64,000 bases of DNA from Linum tenue (taxonomy: Eukaryota; Streptophyta; Magnoliopsida; Malpighiales; Linaceae). This document shows positions 45,718 through 57,269 of the stretch, one piece after another; position 1 is the first letter of the stretch; every line of letters starts with the position of its first letter. The position numbers were made by a program, and so were the translations under genes. Where the stretch lies: the NCBI GenBank assembly GCA_946122785.1, contig CAMGYJ010000008.1, forward strand, positions 7,155,742-7,219,741, given 5' to 3'. Under the pieces are notes generated by a model. It had not been told where the DNA came from and made no database searches. It saw nothing but the letters and a program-made list of their open reading frames with translations.

Positions 45718-46213
45718 GGGTTCTAGGTATAATATGCCCCTATACTATGTCGTTTTATCAAACATTCCCCTTTACTATTTTTTGCATCTAACATGCCCCT
45801 GTACTTTGAAAAAATTATCAAACATGCCCTTCTGTTAAAATTTCTATTGAAAAAATTGTCAATCATGGTTGAACCGAGATTTAGACGACCCAACATCGGC
45901 AAACGGGAGGAAAAATGTCAGTTTTGTCCCCTGTTTTATTTCTCTGGGTCTCGTCAAAGTGAAATTATTAGAATTATTTGGCTATACAAAAGAGCCAAAA
46001 AAATTCTATAGTGAAATTAGTAGGGGTATTTTAGAGATTTATGTCGTCCAAACCAAAGTTTGACCGTGGTTAACAGTTTTTGGATCTAAATTTTGATAAA
46101 AGGGCATGTTTGATCATTTTCCCAAAGTACAGGGGCATGTTTGATGTAAAAAATAGTTAAGGGGCATGTTTGATAAAATGACATAGTAGAGGGGCATATT
46201 ATACCTATAACCC
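45718..46213. mobile_element. Mutator-like MITE, 496 bp
   Basis: TIRs of ~110 bp (left begins GGGTTCTAGGTATAATATGC, right end reverse-complemented begins GGGTTATAGGTATAATATGC), each containing three spaced copies of a (C/A)ATGCCCCT-type word. A perfect 9-bp target duplication AAATTATAA occurs at 45709-45717 and 46214-46222. No coding capacity; open frames inside are TIR translations. Confidence 0.88.
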
Positions 46214-46721
46214 AAATTATAATGTTAGCATTTTTTGTTGCGAGGTGACAAAATGCTAATAAATAATTTATTATACTATTGAGTTTGATATCTTTGTTAT
46301 GGGAGCAGATCAGGTGAGTAACCTTGTGGTGAGTAACCATGAGTAACCCGTCCACATTAGCATGACATCTGCATCCTCTCTCTCTCCTGGAAAGCCTTTA
46401 ATTTTCCCCTCTTTAATATTTGACGAATGATTTCTCACTCATTTTAAGTCGAAATTTAATTTTTTTTGCACAGTTAGATCAGATTAATTGTGCTCTTCAA
46501 AATAATATCCACTTTAATATATTTTTCGAACAAAAAAAATTGAGCCATTTTTTACCAGTCTATACCATATGGTATTGACTGGTATTGAAATAAAAGCATA
46601 CATATGGTTTGAAAAAAGTACCATGGTGGTATGAACAAACCAAGACTATAGGATGGTTGAATACATGATAGTAGAAATATATTAATTGTCATTTACGACT
46701 TTTAACATTGTATACCACAAG

Positions 46722-47045
46722 ATACCACCCCGTACCAGGGTGGTATTGTATGGTATTGTGTGGTATTTTTTGGTCCTATAATTTGTTCACCCATAAATTT
46801 GTAGATCCAATAGATCATGATGAACTCGTCCCTTCTGTGCAAACGTTTTCAAAAACGAATTAAAAATGAAGAAGATACCATACAATACCACCCCGTACCA
46901 GGGTGGTATTGTATGGTATTGTGTGGTATTTTTTGGTCCTGTAATTTGTTCACCCAGAAATTTGTAGATCTAATAGATCATGATGAACTCGTCCCTTCTG
47001 TGCAAACGTTTTCAAAAACGAATTAAAATGAAGAAAATACCATAT
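46722..47045. repeat. 163-bp tandem duplication
   Basis: Two copies (46722-46884 and 46885-47045) differ at few positions. Each begins with the palindromic CCACCCCGTACCAGGGTGG and contains GATCATGATGAACTCGTCCC. A third, diverged half-copy runs to ~47180 (CACGATGAACTCGTTCC). No gene. Confidence 0.9.
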
Positions 47046-47180
47046 GGTATACAGTTGGTATCGAGAGGCCATAATTTTTTGTTCTAAAAAATTATTTAAA
47101 ATTGATCTCATTTTGTAGAGCACGATGAACTCGTTCCACCTGTGCAAAAAAAATTAAAATCCGAGTTAAAACGAAAAAGA

Positions 47181-48101
47181 TATGAGCCGATTAAAAAGCT
47201 AGAGAAAATAAAAATGATCTTTAATTCTCCATCCTTAGATCTGGATTTTCTAAATGAAGGGTTCAGATTTGGTTATTGATGGATGCATAACCCATGGTTA
47301 TGCACCCTATCTTGAGCCCTTTGTTATATCGATGTAGGTTATATGGTAATATGCATTAACAATTTAATTAATCAAATTAGCATTTGATAGCAAAAAAAGA
47401 AAAAAATAGATCTTGAAATTCAAGTCAGGTGACCTATTAAACATGAATTTATTCACTTCTTTATATTTGATCTTGAAACAAAGAGTTCTACTCATATAGT
47501 TCACATCAAAAGTGACATGTGGTAATTGGACATACACATTTTCTACAATGCATGATGGCAAATATCTAGTGGTATAAGTTGTGTGCAAAATAATTTGGTA
47601 TGTCTTTTTGAATTAAAACAATACAGAATTGTGATTTGTATGATTAAAATCTTTGATTCCGCAACAATCACATAATTAGGTATGGCTGATGGGGTTTATG
47701 ATTGATGGATGAGATTTCGTGAAACTATTGGTTGATTGGTAAATAGAATTTCATGACAAAATATATTAAGTATATGAATACAGCTTGAGTTGTATAATTT
47801 ATCAATAAACTTGCACAAAAGGTAGAAAATGTGCATAAATGTAATGCAAATATTTTGTCACAAATTCTGACAATTAGTAGGTTTCTTTCATTTCACTCAA
47901 CAGAATACAGTAAAACAGAAACCTTTCTGCTGCTCTCACTCTTTTACATATGCAGAGGGATACAATTATACAAATGGAAGCTGAATTTGAACAGCCCAGG
48001 TTTCATGCTTCGTTAATGGTTCTTAACTCTTAAGAGGTTACTTGAACCAAACTGTACATTATACAAGTCCAAGATACAGATTTCATGCACATGAATTCAT
48101 G
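47181..48101. other. AT-rich spacer 3' of WAT1 gene 3
   Basis: No coding signal and no repeats I can define. It presumably contains the 3' UTR and polyadenylation site of the transporter gene that ends at 48102. Confidence 0.4.
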
Positions 48102-49856
48102 TTACACTTGTTCAGTTTTGTAGCTTTGCAGCAAAGGGGCATGAACATCCTCTCCAGACTGGGGTGCCTGAAGGCTGCTGCTATTGTGACACGGATCTTC
48201 TTCTAATTTGGTCTCACTATTATCGATCTCTTTCGCCTTTCCCCACATCAACATGTAGAACCCGGCGGATATGATTGTTGCTCCAATTAGGCTGTGAAAT
48301 AGTTGATCAAAAGCAAAGTGGAAAATTTGAGACTTTGTAGCATTGATTGGAAATGGAAGAACACTCTCAGATGTAAACTTGATAAGAAACTATACCTTCC
48401 AAGAAGCAGTGGATCCCCCAGAAACACCACCCCCATGACAACAGCAATCACCATGGAAAATGGACTGAACATTGCCACAAATAGAGGCCCCTTAACCCTT
48501 AGCGCCCATGCATCGATAGCATTGCTCATGCATGATCCGAACACTCCCTAGTTTACAGTACACTGATTTCCATTAATACTAAATAATTCATTCATTCATC
48601 CATAAAGACATGTAACTAGTATTTTCCTCTCACCGAGCATAACACCGAGGCAAATGCAATCCTCGAACTAAGCAACCAGGCGCTCGATGATGTTCCTTCA
48701 GCAATCAAAGCAACAACTGCTGCAAAGACGCATACTACCAAGTCGTATAGAAAGGTTACCGTGAGTTCTGCAGGGTATTCCTCCATTATCTGAGTCTGTT
48801 GCCAAACAAAATATGCCAAACCCATAAAGGATAATTGGTCAAGGTTATAACTTCATGGTGAATGAGGGAGGAGCAAAAGCATACCAGAACAACACACCAG
48901 AGTGGAATTAGTATGTATTGAATGGTCAGAAAAACGGAACCAAGAATCCAATTCGGGGTTGTCGATGACGAGACTTGAAAAGGTTGTTGATCAAGTTGAG
49001 AAAGAACTGATGATGGTGGTGTAGTGGTGGCAAAGGAAATTGGAGGACCTTTGTAGAAGGTTATAACAAATGCACCTGTGATTGCAGCTATGGTGCCCAC
49101 AATTTTGGCCTGGCTTGATCTTCTCCTCATTGTAACCTTTTCCATTCTTTGTTTTTGGGGTTCAATTACAGGTACCATCATCAGCAAGAGGAGGGGAGAA
49201 GGGTTGAAGAAACCAAATTGGGGGAAAGCAAATCACCTGAACATGACGGCAAATATGAATGTAAAAGCTGGAGTGAGGTTGCTTAAGGCTGAAGACAGTG
49301 TTGGTGAACTGAAATTGATCCCCGTGTACCCCATCATCTTAGATGCTCCCCTGTGTTCATTCATTTCTTTCACCTCTAAGTTTTTGCTCTTTTCCATTGG
49401 ATTCTCCGAAATTTGGTTCTCAAATTGAAACCCCCTTAACCTCGTTCTCATTACAATTCCCAATCCCAAATTCCACAAGAACAGAGTAAAGTAAGATTAC
49501 CCAATGATCCCAAGAAGACAAATTTTCCATATCATGCGAGAAGTCAAAGGAGGAAGAGTACTTGTGGATCTGCAAAACAAAAGCAGGGGCCAAAAACCAG
49601 AGTAATCAAGCTATTTCCTTTACTAGTCACGAGAGATAAGGAAGAAGAAAAGAAGGAACAACCTGCGAGAGATGTAAACAGCTGGGAGGAGTACGAGGGC
49701 GGCGGTAGCGTAGTCGTAGACGACGAAGACATGGTAGCTCATGCCCTGCAACGTCGCAGCTTTGAACAGGGTGTTTAGCGCAACGCTGATGAGCTCGAGA
49801 CCAACCATGACTGAAAATGGAAGCACTGATTCTAGGAAATAACTCATTGCCGTCAT
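48102..49856 (-). CDS. WAT1-related (MtN21/EamA) transporter 3
   Basis: Seven exons (49663-49856, 49501-49569, 49237-49350, 48885-49146, 48634-48795, 48396-48547, 48102-48291) give 380 residues with all phases conserved relative to the other array members. Signatures: [15 protein letters not shown] after helix 1, [36 protein letters not shown] and [12 protein letters not shown] before the acidic tail. Ten membrane helices in two EamA repeats are expected. It is clearly diverged from copies 1 and 2 and represents an older duplication. No lesions seen. Confidence 0.92.
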
Positions 49857-50273
49857 CTTTTTCTCCGATCTATCTCTCTGTTTACTCAGAGAATCGGACT
49901 GATGACTGAACCAGCTGGAGAATGAAAGAAGGAAGAAAGGAAAAAGATTCAGAGGGTCAGGGAGTTGTCGTACACTAGTGGGCGTGTGGCTTGCTGAGGG
50001 AGATGACTCGAGAGTCGAGACATTGGGTAGGAAATTAATGGAATCCTTCGTGGCTAATAGGTTAGAGGGTTACTATTTGCCGCCCGTCCCTTTACTATTT
50101 GCCGCCCGTAAATTAAACTAAAATGACATTTTTACCCTTTGTTCATTTTTTTATAAAACAAACCCCGCCACTCCTGCTGTCACCGGCGCCAGTCCACCAC
50201 CGCCGCCAAATCGCCGACGTCGCCACCACCGCCAGATCACCACTGCGGCCAGAACCAAATCATCACAGCCGGC

Positions 50274-50393
50274 GGAGGACCCCGTCCGACGCCGGCGGGA
50301 GGACCCCGTCCGACGCCGGCGGGAGGACCCCGTCCGACGCCGGCGGGAGGACCCCGTCCGACGCCGGCGGGAGGACCCCGTCCGACGCCGGCG
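50274..50393. repeat. 24-bp GC-rich array, five copies
   Basis: Five identical head-to-tail copies of GGAGGACCCCGTCCGACGCC plus GGCG. In the plus frame this reads GRTPSDAG repeated. It shares the core GGACCCCGTCCG and CCGGCGG with the array at 51447-51566, in the same orientation. Confidence 0.95.
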
Positions 50394-50628
50394 AGCGGAC
50401 CGTGCATTTATAAAAAATAAAATAAAATTATAAAAAATATTGTACAAACTAATTCATACTTATTTTATAATTATGTAAATAGAGCTAAAATAAATAAATT
50501 CAGTATAATACCAATTAAATAATTATAGTATGTTAAATAATTACAAATTATCTGAAGTAGTGTATAAATTATGTTTTTAATTGTATTTATTTCATATTTA
50601 ATAAGATCAACGTACCTAAATTATATTT

Positions 50629-51110
50629 CAACTGTGGTTAAACCCTAATTAAGTCAAACCCTAATTCGGATCAAACCCTAATTAAGTCAAACCCTAATTC
50701 GGATCAAACCCTAATTAAGTCAAACCCTAATTCCCTCAAACAACAGTGGTCAAAAATAATATATAATTTAGTCAAACCCTAATTCGGGTAAAACCCTAAT
50801 TAAGTCAAACCCTAATTATGTCAAACCTTAATTCGGGTCAAACTCTATATAAATCAAACCTTAATTCAGGTCAAACCCTATAGAAGTCAAACCCTAATTT
50901 GGATAAAACCCTAATTAAGTCAAACCCTAATTCCCTCAAACAACTGTGGTCAAAATAATATATAATTTAGTCAAACCCTAATTTGGGTCAAATCCTAATT
51001 ATGTCAAACCTTAATACGGGTCAAACCCTAATTAAATCAAACCTTAATTCGGGTCATACCCTAATTCGGGTCAAACCCTTATTAAGTCAAACCCTAATTC
51101 CCTCAATCAA
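50629..51110. repeat. Telomere-like AAACCCTAATT tandem array
   Basis: About 25 degenerate units of 16-17 bp with core TCAAACCCTAATT, alternating spacers AAG and CGGA. A higher-order unit of ~200 bp is marked by CCCTCAAACAAC-GTGGTCAAA at ~50733 and ~50933 (and partly at ~51100). The plant telomere word CCCTAAA is embedded, but the period is not 7 bp. Confidence 0.9.
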
Positions 51111-51446
51111 CTACCATAAGTGGATTGAGTTGTTAACTTATTTGGATTGGGATGTTAATATATTAATAAATGATAATCATTAGATGTATTATATAATCAA
51201 AATAATATATTATTAATTACGGAAATTTTCTTCCGAAAACTTATTACTCAATTTTCTCTTTCGAAAACTTGCCTTAAAAAATTCTCTTCAATTTGCTTAA
51301 TTATCATACTTATAATTATTTAAATCCTAATTATGGTATTTTACACATATTTAATTACTAAATAAATAAATTATAATTCAAACACGATTTTTGAAGGAAA
51401 AAAAACAGGAACCGACGGTTTTCGAAACCGGTCCGCCGATGGATTT

Positions 51447-51566
51447 CGGACCCCGTCCGCGAAGGGCGATCGGACCCCGTCCGCTTCCGGCGGTCGGACC
51501 CCATCCGCGACCGGCGGTCGGACCCCGTCCGCGACCGGCGGTCGGACCCCGTCCGCGACCGGCGGT
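51447..51566. repeat. Second 24-bp GC-rich array, five copies
   Basis: Five units of CGGACCCCGTCCGCGACCGG plus CGGT with a few substitutions. The minus strand is open through it (GVRPPVAD repeated) in a 158-codon frame rich in Pro that starts in the element's TIR. I regard that frame as a by-product of GC content. Confidence 0.95.
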
Positions 51567-51889
51567 CGGACCCCTTCCTCTACGTCGGCGACGACAGCAC
51601 CCGTGGCGAGCTCCTTCCTCTTCAACGTCCGCGACTTTGTGAGGGGAGGTTGTGGAGGGGTCGGCGGACCAGGTCGGAGGAATGGAGGTGTTAGTGGTGG
51701 GAGCAGTAGAGGGGTCGGCGGTGGGAGCAGCGGTCGCCGCCGCCGGCAGTTTGTGCGAGGAGGTTGTGAGGGATGAGTTTGATAGGATTTAGGGTTAGTT
51801 AGAAGGAGGGGCAAATTCGTCATATTTTTTGTAACCACGGGCGGCAAATAGTAAAGGGGCGGGCGGCAAATAGCGATTCAGATAGGTTA

Positions 51890-52588
51890 ATAGCATATTT
51901 AGTCACTGTAATATGTAGTTTGGATAAATAGGTCACTCTGCTAAAAACTTTAAGCGAAGAAATACCAATACTATATCGGTTATCCCATTTTTAGTTCTTT
52001 CCTTAGAAACTTTATCAAAATAAATTTTTGATGGGATAAACCGTAAACATAAATCCATGATGACTCACATCTCATAAATTAATATAGGTCTTGATTGAGT
52101 CATAAATGACTTATGCATAGTAAAAATGAGAGGAGTTGTCAGATTTGAAAGTCGTATTAAGGGTAAAATGCAAATATACAGCATACTTGAAATTATGTTA
52201 GTATCCAATACTTACTTATTAAGCATCGTTGATCCTAACCATAAACTAGCTGAATTTGGATTGATTTTGTAATTAAAGGTGCTATAAACGGACAACTGAC
52301 AAAATACAGGAACCTGTTTGTGAAGATGAATATTTACAGGTTTCCCTGAGTTTCTCCTCCCAGTTAACATAAATAATCCTTCATCCTGCTAACACGCTAC
52401 AGGTTGGCCATTGAAGCTGCATTTCCATCCCCGGTCCAGCCGCTGTTGCTTGTTCTGCACGGTTGTCCTAGCTCTCCATACTGCTGATGATGAGCAAAGG
52501 CCTTTTCCTTCTTTAAGAAAACCGGACACACACAAGGTTTTCAAGCAATTTGGCTTCTTCACTTTGTCGGAAATGCAATGGTGTCTGC
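51890..52588. other. Spacer 3' of WAT1 gene 4
   Basis: AT-rich to ~52320, then the likely 3' UTR of the next transporter gene. Nothing else is seen. Confidence 0.4.
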
Positions 52589-54383
52589 TTAAACTTGTGC
52601 AATTCTTCTGTAGCTCTGTAACAGAGGAGCCTTCTCTGTGGAATGAGTTTCCTGCTGCTGGCTGCTGCAATTAGCACCACCGCATGCCTCTGTGAAATCA
52701 TTCTCTTGAGCTTTTCCCCACATCACAGTGTAAAACCCAATCGATATTACTACTGCCCCGATCACACTGCAAGGATGGACATTGAGCAGGTTTGAAATTT
52801 TTATAATAAATGCAGTACAAATCAGGACATTCAATGAATGGTAGTGAGTTAATTAATTGCTACCTTCCCAGATAAAGTCTGTCGCCCAAGAACATCAGGC
52901 CCATAGGAACAGCGATGGCAATGGAAAATGGCTTGAACATTGCTACAAACACAGGTCCCTTGATCCGCAGTGCCCACGTATGAACACAGCTGTTCAAGCA
53001 CGATCCAAATCCCTACAACAAACACACCAGCAGCATTGGCAAAAGGTCAGAAAAGGTTCGTTGTTTATCTTCAGCCTTAAACATTCGGAAACACCAAGTC
53101 CTGAATTAACCTCGTACCGAGCAAACCACCGAAGCTAATGCTACATTAGGACTCACTATCCATGCATTTGGAGAAGTCCCTTCCGTAATCAGAGCAACAA
53201 ATGTGGCAATGAGGCACACAACTAAGTTGTAGAAGAAGACTACTGTGAATTCAGCTGGATACTCCTTCATAATTTGAGTCTGCGTTCGACCAAACACCAA
53301 CACCAGAGTGATTCTACATCAGTTCTTCGGAATTCCGAACTACAAGAAGTTCCCAGTTTAAGAGAGGTGCATATATACCTGAACAATGTACCATAAAGGA
53401 ACTAGAATGTACTCACAGGTGAGAAACACCCCACCAAGGACCCAGTTTTGGTTTGGTGAGCTGCCTACGGATTGATTGAGTTGAGCTGAAGAGGAAGCCA
53501 TAAAAAGTGGAGAGCCCTTGTAGAGAGTGACAACAAATGCACCTGTTATTGACACTAATGTGCCCAATACTTTTGCCTGACTGGATCGTCTCCTCACAAT
53601 AACTGTCTCCATTCTTAGATGTCAAACAGGTACGGAAAAGGTTAAAAAGTGGTAACATTCAGTCAAATAAATGGATGAGTCGAACTCAATGTTACTCATC
53701 ATTTCCCAAATTCAGAATGAAGGAAAGTGAAGATTACAGCTCTTTGGATCTTTGGCCGTGCAGAAGAATGGCAAGAAATTACCTGCAAATGACAGCAAGT
53801 AGAAAGGTAAAAGCTGGAGTGAGGTTGCCTATAGCTGAAGCAAGCGTAGGAGAGCTGTAATTGATGCCTGCGTATCCAATGATCTGGGCCGAGCTTCTGC
53901 TCTCAAATCCACAACACCCAAGACAAAATCAATTCAAAACCAGCGAAACCAGAATCAGAGGAATGAATTCATCAGTGCTCGTTCGTTTTCCTAAGCAAAA
54001 AAAGGAAAAACTTACCCTGTGACCCCCAGAAGACCGATTTTCCAGAGTACAGAGAAACTTAGCCCAGGAAGAGCTCTTGGTCTGCAAAATCAACCCACAA
54101 AGCAAATTCACCCTTTGCTTTCCCCTTGATTAATTTCTCAGAATCCCCAAGTTAATCGGCAAAATGAGAGAGAATTGAAAGTCAACCTGCGGGAGAAGAG
54201 AGGAGCAGGGAGGAGAGCAAGAGTAGCAATTGCGTGGCAATATACAACAAAGACATGGTAGCTCATGCCTGCCATAGTTGCAACTTTGAAGAGTGTGTTC
54301 AACCCAACATTCATACACTCTATACTCACCATCGCTGAAAATGTCATCACTTCCCCGTACACAAATCCACCTCCTCCCACCAT
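52589..54383 (-). CDS. WAT1-related (MtN21/EamA) transporter 4
   Basis: Seven exons (54187-54383, 54016-54081, 53783-53896, 53379-53613, 53118-53279, 52864-53012, 52589-52766) join to 366 residues. All introns are GT-AG with phases as in the other copies. Motifs: [50 protein letters not shown] and [11 protein letters not shown]. Exon 4 is 8 codons shorter than in copy 1, within the variable loop between the two EamA repeats. It is the outermost member of the array as transcribed. Intact; substrate unknown. Confidence 0.92.
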
Positions 54384-55984
54384 TTCTCTTTTGATATCTG
54401 TTCACACCTTCCTCTCTTGGAAGCTGAAATGGAAACAATTTTTGGTCGTAACTTACGCACGGAAGTTGAAACTTGCGCGGAGCAATCTGGGTAGGTAGCC
54501 TCCCCTCCCTCCACGGTTCTACAATGTCTCCACCACCCTCCAGGGCTGTGAATTATCTAACAGCTCCATCAGTGGCCGAAGGGGCCCAACAATCTTGTCT
54601 TGTTAATCACCTTTGTACAGCACTAATTAATGATAGGCTTGTAGGCCACTCAGTAGTCATTAGAACATTTTTTATTTTTGGATGATGATGACATCAATTA
54701 CAAGGAAAAGGAAAGGAAAGGAAAGAACAGACAAACAGGAGGGAAAGCAGCAGCCTCCAAAGGAGAGGTAGAAAGAACAGGAAAACAGCAAACAGGAGCA
54801 AAGCAAGATCACAGATCTAAGTGAAGAATCCCTGCAATGCTGAGACTCCAGCGTCAGCTTGGGAAAAGGTCCGTCCTCTGAATGGCGAAAACTGCGAGTA
54901 AACGCCACTGGAAAATTTGCAGCAATGACTGAGACCCCGCTTGCTAGATTACAAGAATGAATTCATTGGTGCCCATATATTGAGCTATTGCAACTTGCAA
55001 GAGATCCAAAATGAGCCATATAATTTCCTTTTACTGATGATGAAAAATGAAAGTGAAACAGTAACCTCCACTTTTATAAAAATATTCAACCAATAATATA
55101 TGAGGATCATCAATATTCAAGTATGAGACATTCGATCAAACGTTCTAATATTCCAAAAACTGTCGAATTTATCTCAATAATACAAGTTATTGAAAGAGGC
55201 CGAAGGATGTCTTAAATTACTGTTCCTAATTACATTTATCTTATTGTGCCATGTTGCAATAGAAAATGTAAGGAAGTAGCTGGAATACGAATGGTACGAA
55301 GGAGTCTCTGATATAAGCAAGTTAAAAAGAAAATATTTATTTCTTTTTCTCCCTCTTTCTGCATGTTTTAGCCAAGAATACAAGATTCTTAGCTCATATA
55401 CAAAAGACGACAAAGCTTTCGTCCTTCTCTTATGGTAGAGATGGCTCAAGTCGTAAGGAACTAAGGATTCACAAGTTATACTCTGTTAAATTCACACTGG
55501 CTATCATACTAAGAAAATAATTCCTTAGTGGCCACCGATAAGACTACAAGCCTTAACCGCTTGCTATCAAGAGTTAACCGCAAAATTATGAGGCCCTCCG
55601 AAGTATATGCCTAATGTTAGATTATGGACGTAACTGATACATACTAGTGGGCATAGTTTAAATTGCCATCTCTAGGATGGAGTATCCTCCAGGATACACA
55701 TACACCAGGGCAGCTCGTATGTGGCATGTCGTCTTTGTCGTTACTTACATTATCTCAAACAAGCTCATCGAGTTAGGTCTGATAAATACCATAAAAACAA
55801 TGTCACAGGAAGGATTTCATCAAATTTGATGATCCATTTCGGTTTCTCAGTGACAAATTTCAAAGCATTACTATCTGTTGTGATCCATACAATGATTATA
55901 TGATTGTAACCAGAAGTGATTAAGGTCTTTAAGCTAACATATGCGGGTGAAATAGAAGGAAATCCACTTACTACATTCTACAAC
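54384..55984. other. Spacer between WAT1 gene 4 and the pseudouridine synthase
   Basis: 54660-54900 is purine-rich (AAGGAAAAGGAAAGGAAAGGAAAG) with a preceding T-run, resembling the 3' end of a non-LTR element, but no coding piece supports that. 54950-55980 has no structure I can name. Confidence 0.4.
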
Positions 55985-57269
55985 CTACAGAAGTGATGGC
56001 GGGAGCTTACATCTGCTGATGGTGTGATGTCTGCCAAAACTAACTGCGGGGGATCCCAGTTTGGGAAGCTGGAGGTGGTCTTGGTTGTAATTGACAGAGA
56101 CAAGGCAGAGACCATGAGCTGGGGCCGCCAGAGCATACTTGGCGAGCTCTCTGCGATCACGACTCGCCAAGATCGTTGTTACTATATCAGGAGGGATAGC
56201 TTGCTTTCCTATTTGCAGCAGCAAAGCAACCTGCAAGCGAAGAAAACGAAAAGGAGCAATTGGAACCGAGCATTTCATAAGTGTAGGGTTAAACTAAGAG
56301 TATTAAGTGAAAACTGAAACCAACCATGTTGCGCACTTGTCTGTACAAGAAACCGGTGCCTTCGACATCTAGCTGGATCAGTGGCCCCTGCAGCAGCACC
56401 ATGTCAGCCCATTGTTATACCATAGACATACACAAATAGGAACTGAAAACAACAAAAGATTCTAGCAACTTAATCCATGCCATTTCAGAAACATCAAAGC
56501 GGAGAATTGTCTTGACAGGATTTGGCACGCGATCATTGCGAGATGCATTGGCAAAGGCTGAGAAATCATGACTCCCAACAAAATGCATGGCAGCTTCCGC
56601 CATGACAGCTGTATCGAGTTTGTAATGGCTGTGGTGGGCATAGTGGCGCAGGAGTGGGTCCATCACCGCATCATTATAGATCCTGTAGCGATAGAGCTTG
56701 CTGGTGACCGAGAATCGAGCATGGAATTCAGGCAGAGCAGGTGCAACCTCTCGTACTCGAATGTCTTCGGGTAGTAGGCCGTTGAGAGCTGCATGAACAC
56801 GGTCTAAGGAGTCATAGTTGAAAGGCGTGAGGAACTGTGCGACCTGGCCCAAAGCATGAACTCCAGCATCAGTCCTGCTTGCTCCAACAACTTGAAGATG
56901 TTTCCTCTCAAGCTTGGTCGCTCGAGTCAGGGCTTTTTCGAGTAACCCTTGTATAGTAGAAGGGGATTCCTGAAACTGCCAGCCAGCATAGCGAGTGCCA
57001 TCATAGGAAACAACCAAACGCCACTTCTTCCAGTCTTTAAAGCCAGATGAAAGTGTAGTATCTGCATCCACAACCCTGCCACAATCGAGCTGCAATGGGA
57101 GGCCATTGATCTGTGATAGGAGAGAAAAGTAGAATTAGTTTGCATCATACGGAGGAAACATCCAGGACATCTCTGAGTGAGTGAAAGTTACCAAGCTGTT
57201 GTCGGATATAGCTGTAGCAGGAGTAGCAGTAGGCAGGCCTGGTTGCAAACTAGCCATGGTTGGAGCCAT
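55985..57269 (-). CDS. tRNA pseudouridine synthase, TruA family
   Basis: Converts uridines of the tRNA anticodon arm (positions 38-40 in bacterial TruA) to pseudouridine. Four exons (57192-57269, 56481-57110, 56325-56387, 55985-56230) give 338 residues. Visible motifs: YDGTRYAGWQ near the start of the catalytic domain, ASRTDAGVHALGQ with the catalytic Asp, SKLYRYRI, GSHDFSAFAN, EGTGFLYRQVRNM and the C-terminal APAHGLCLV. The short exon 1 (26 codons, Ala/Pro/Thr-rich) could be part of an organelle-targeting peptide. Between exons 2 and 3 the only junction that keeps the conserved SEMGPLIQL order is ATG|GC...AG, i.e. a GC-AG intron; an alternative GT site downstream would insert non-conserved residues. 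Otherwise intact. Confidence 0.9.
56388..56480 (-). other. Probable GC-AG intron of the pseudouridine synthase gene
   Basis: A 93-bp intron whose 5' end reads GCATGG on the minus strand and whose 3' end is CTGCAG. Placing the junction here restores the family's usual reading across the exon boundary; no GT lies at the homologous point. GC-AG introns are around 1% in plants. Confidence 0.6.

Larger units (their letters stand above)
50065..51880. mobile_element. Candidate Mutator-like element with three internal repeat arrays
   Basis: Near-terminal inverted repeats contain CTATTTGCCGCCCG twice at each side (50073-50110 and, reverse-complemented, 51835-51875). Target-like direct repeats AATAGGTTA (50056-50064) and GATAGGTTA (51881-51889) differ only in the first base. 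Inside are two 24-bp GC-rich arrays near each end and a telomere-like TAAACCCTAATT array in the middle. The outermost 8 bases of the two ends do not match, so the exact limits are less certain. No transposase. Confidence 0.6.

Noticed and set aside
50274..50393. CRISPR-like appearance of the regular 24-bp and 30-bp arrays
   Set aside because: Units are contiguous with no unique spacers, there are no cas genes, and the context is a plant nuclear genome.
50629..51110. True interstitial telomere
   Set aside because: The period is 16-17 bp with AAACCCTAATT cores, not tandem CCCTAAA 7-mers, so it is only telomere-like.
50123..51847. Repeat proteins GRTPSDAG (plus) and GVRPPVAD (minus)
   Set aside because: The frames are explained by 24-bp GC repeats inside a TIR-bounded element; no start context, domain or conservation evidence.
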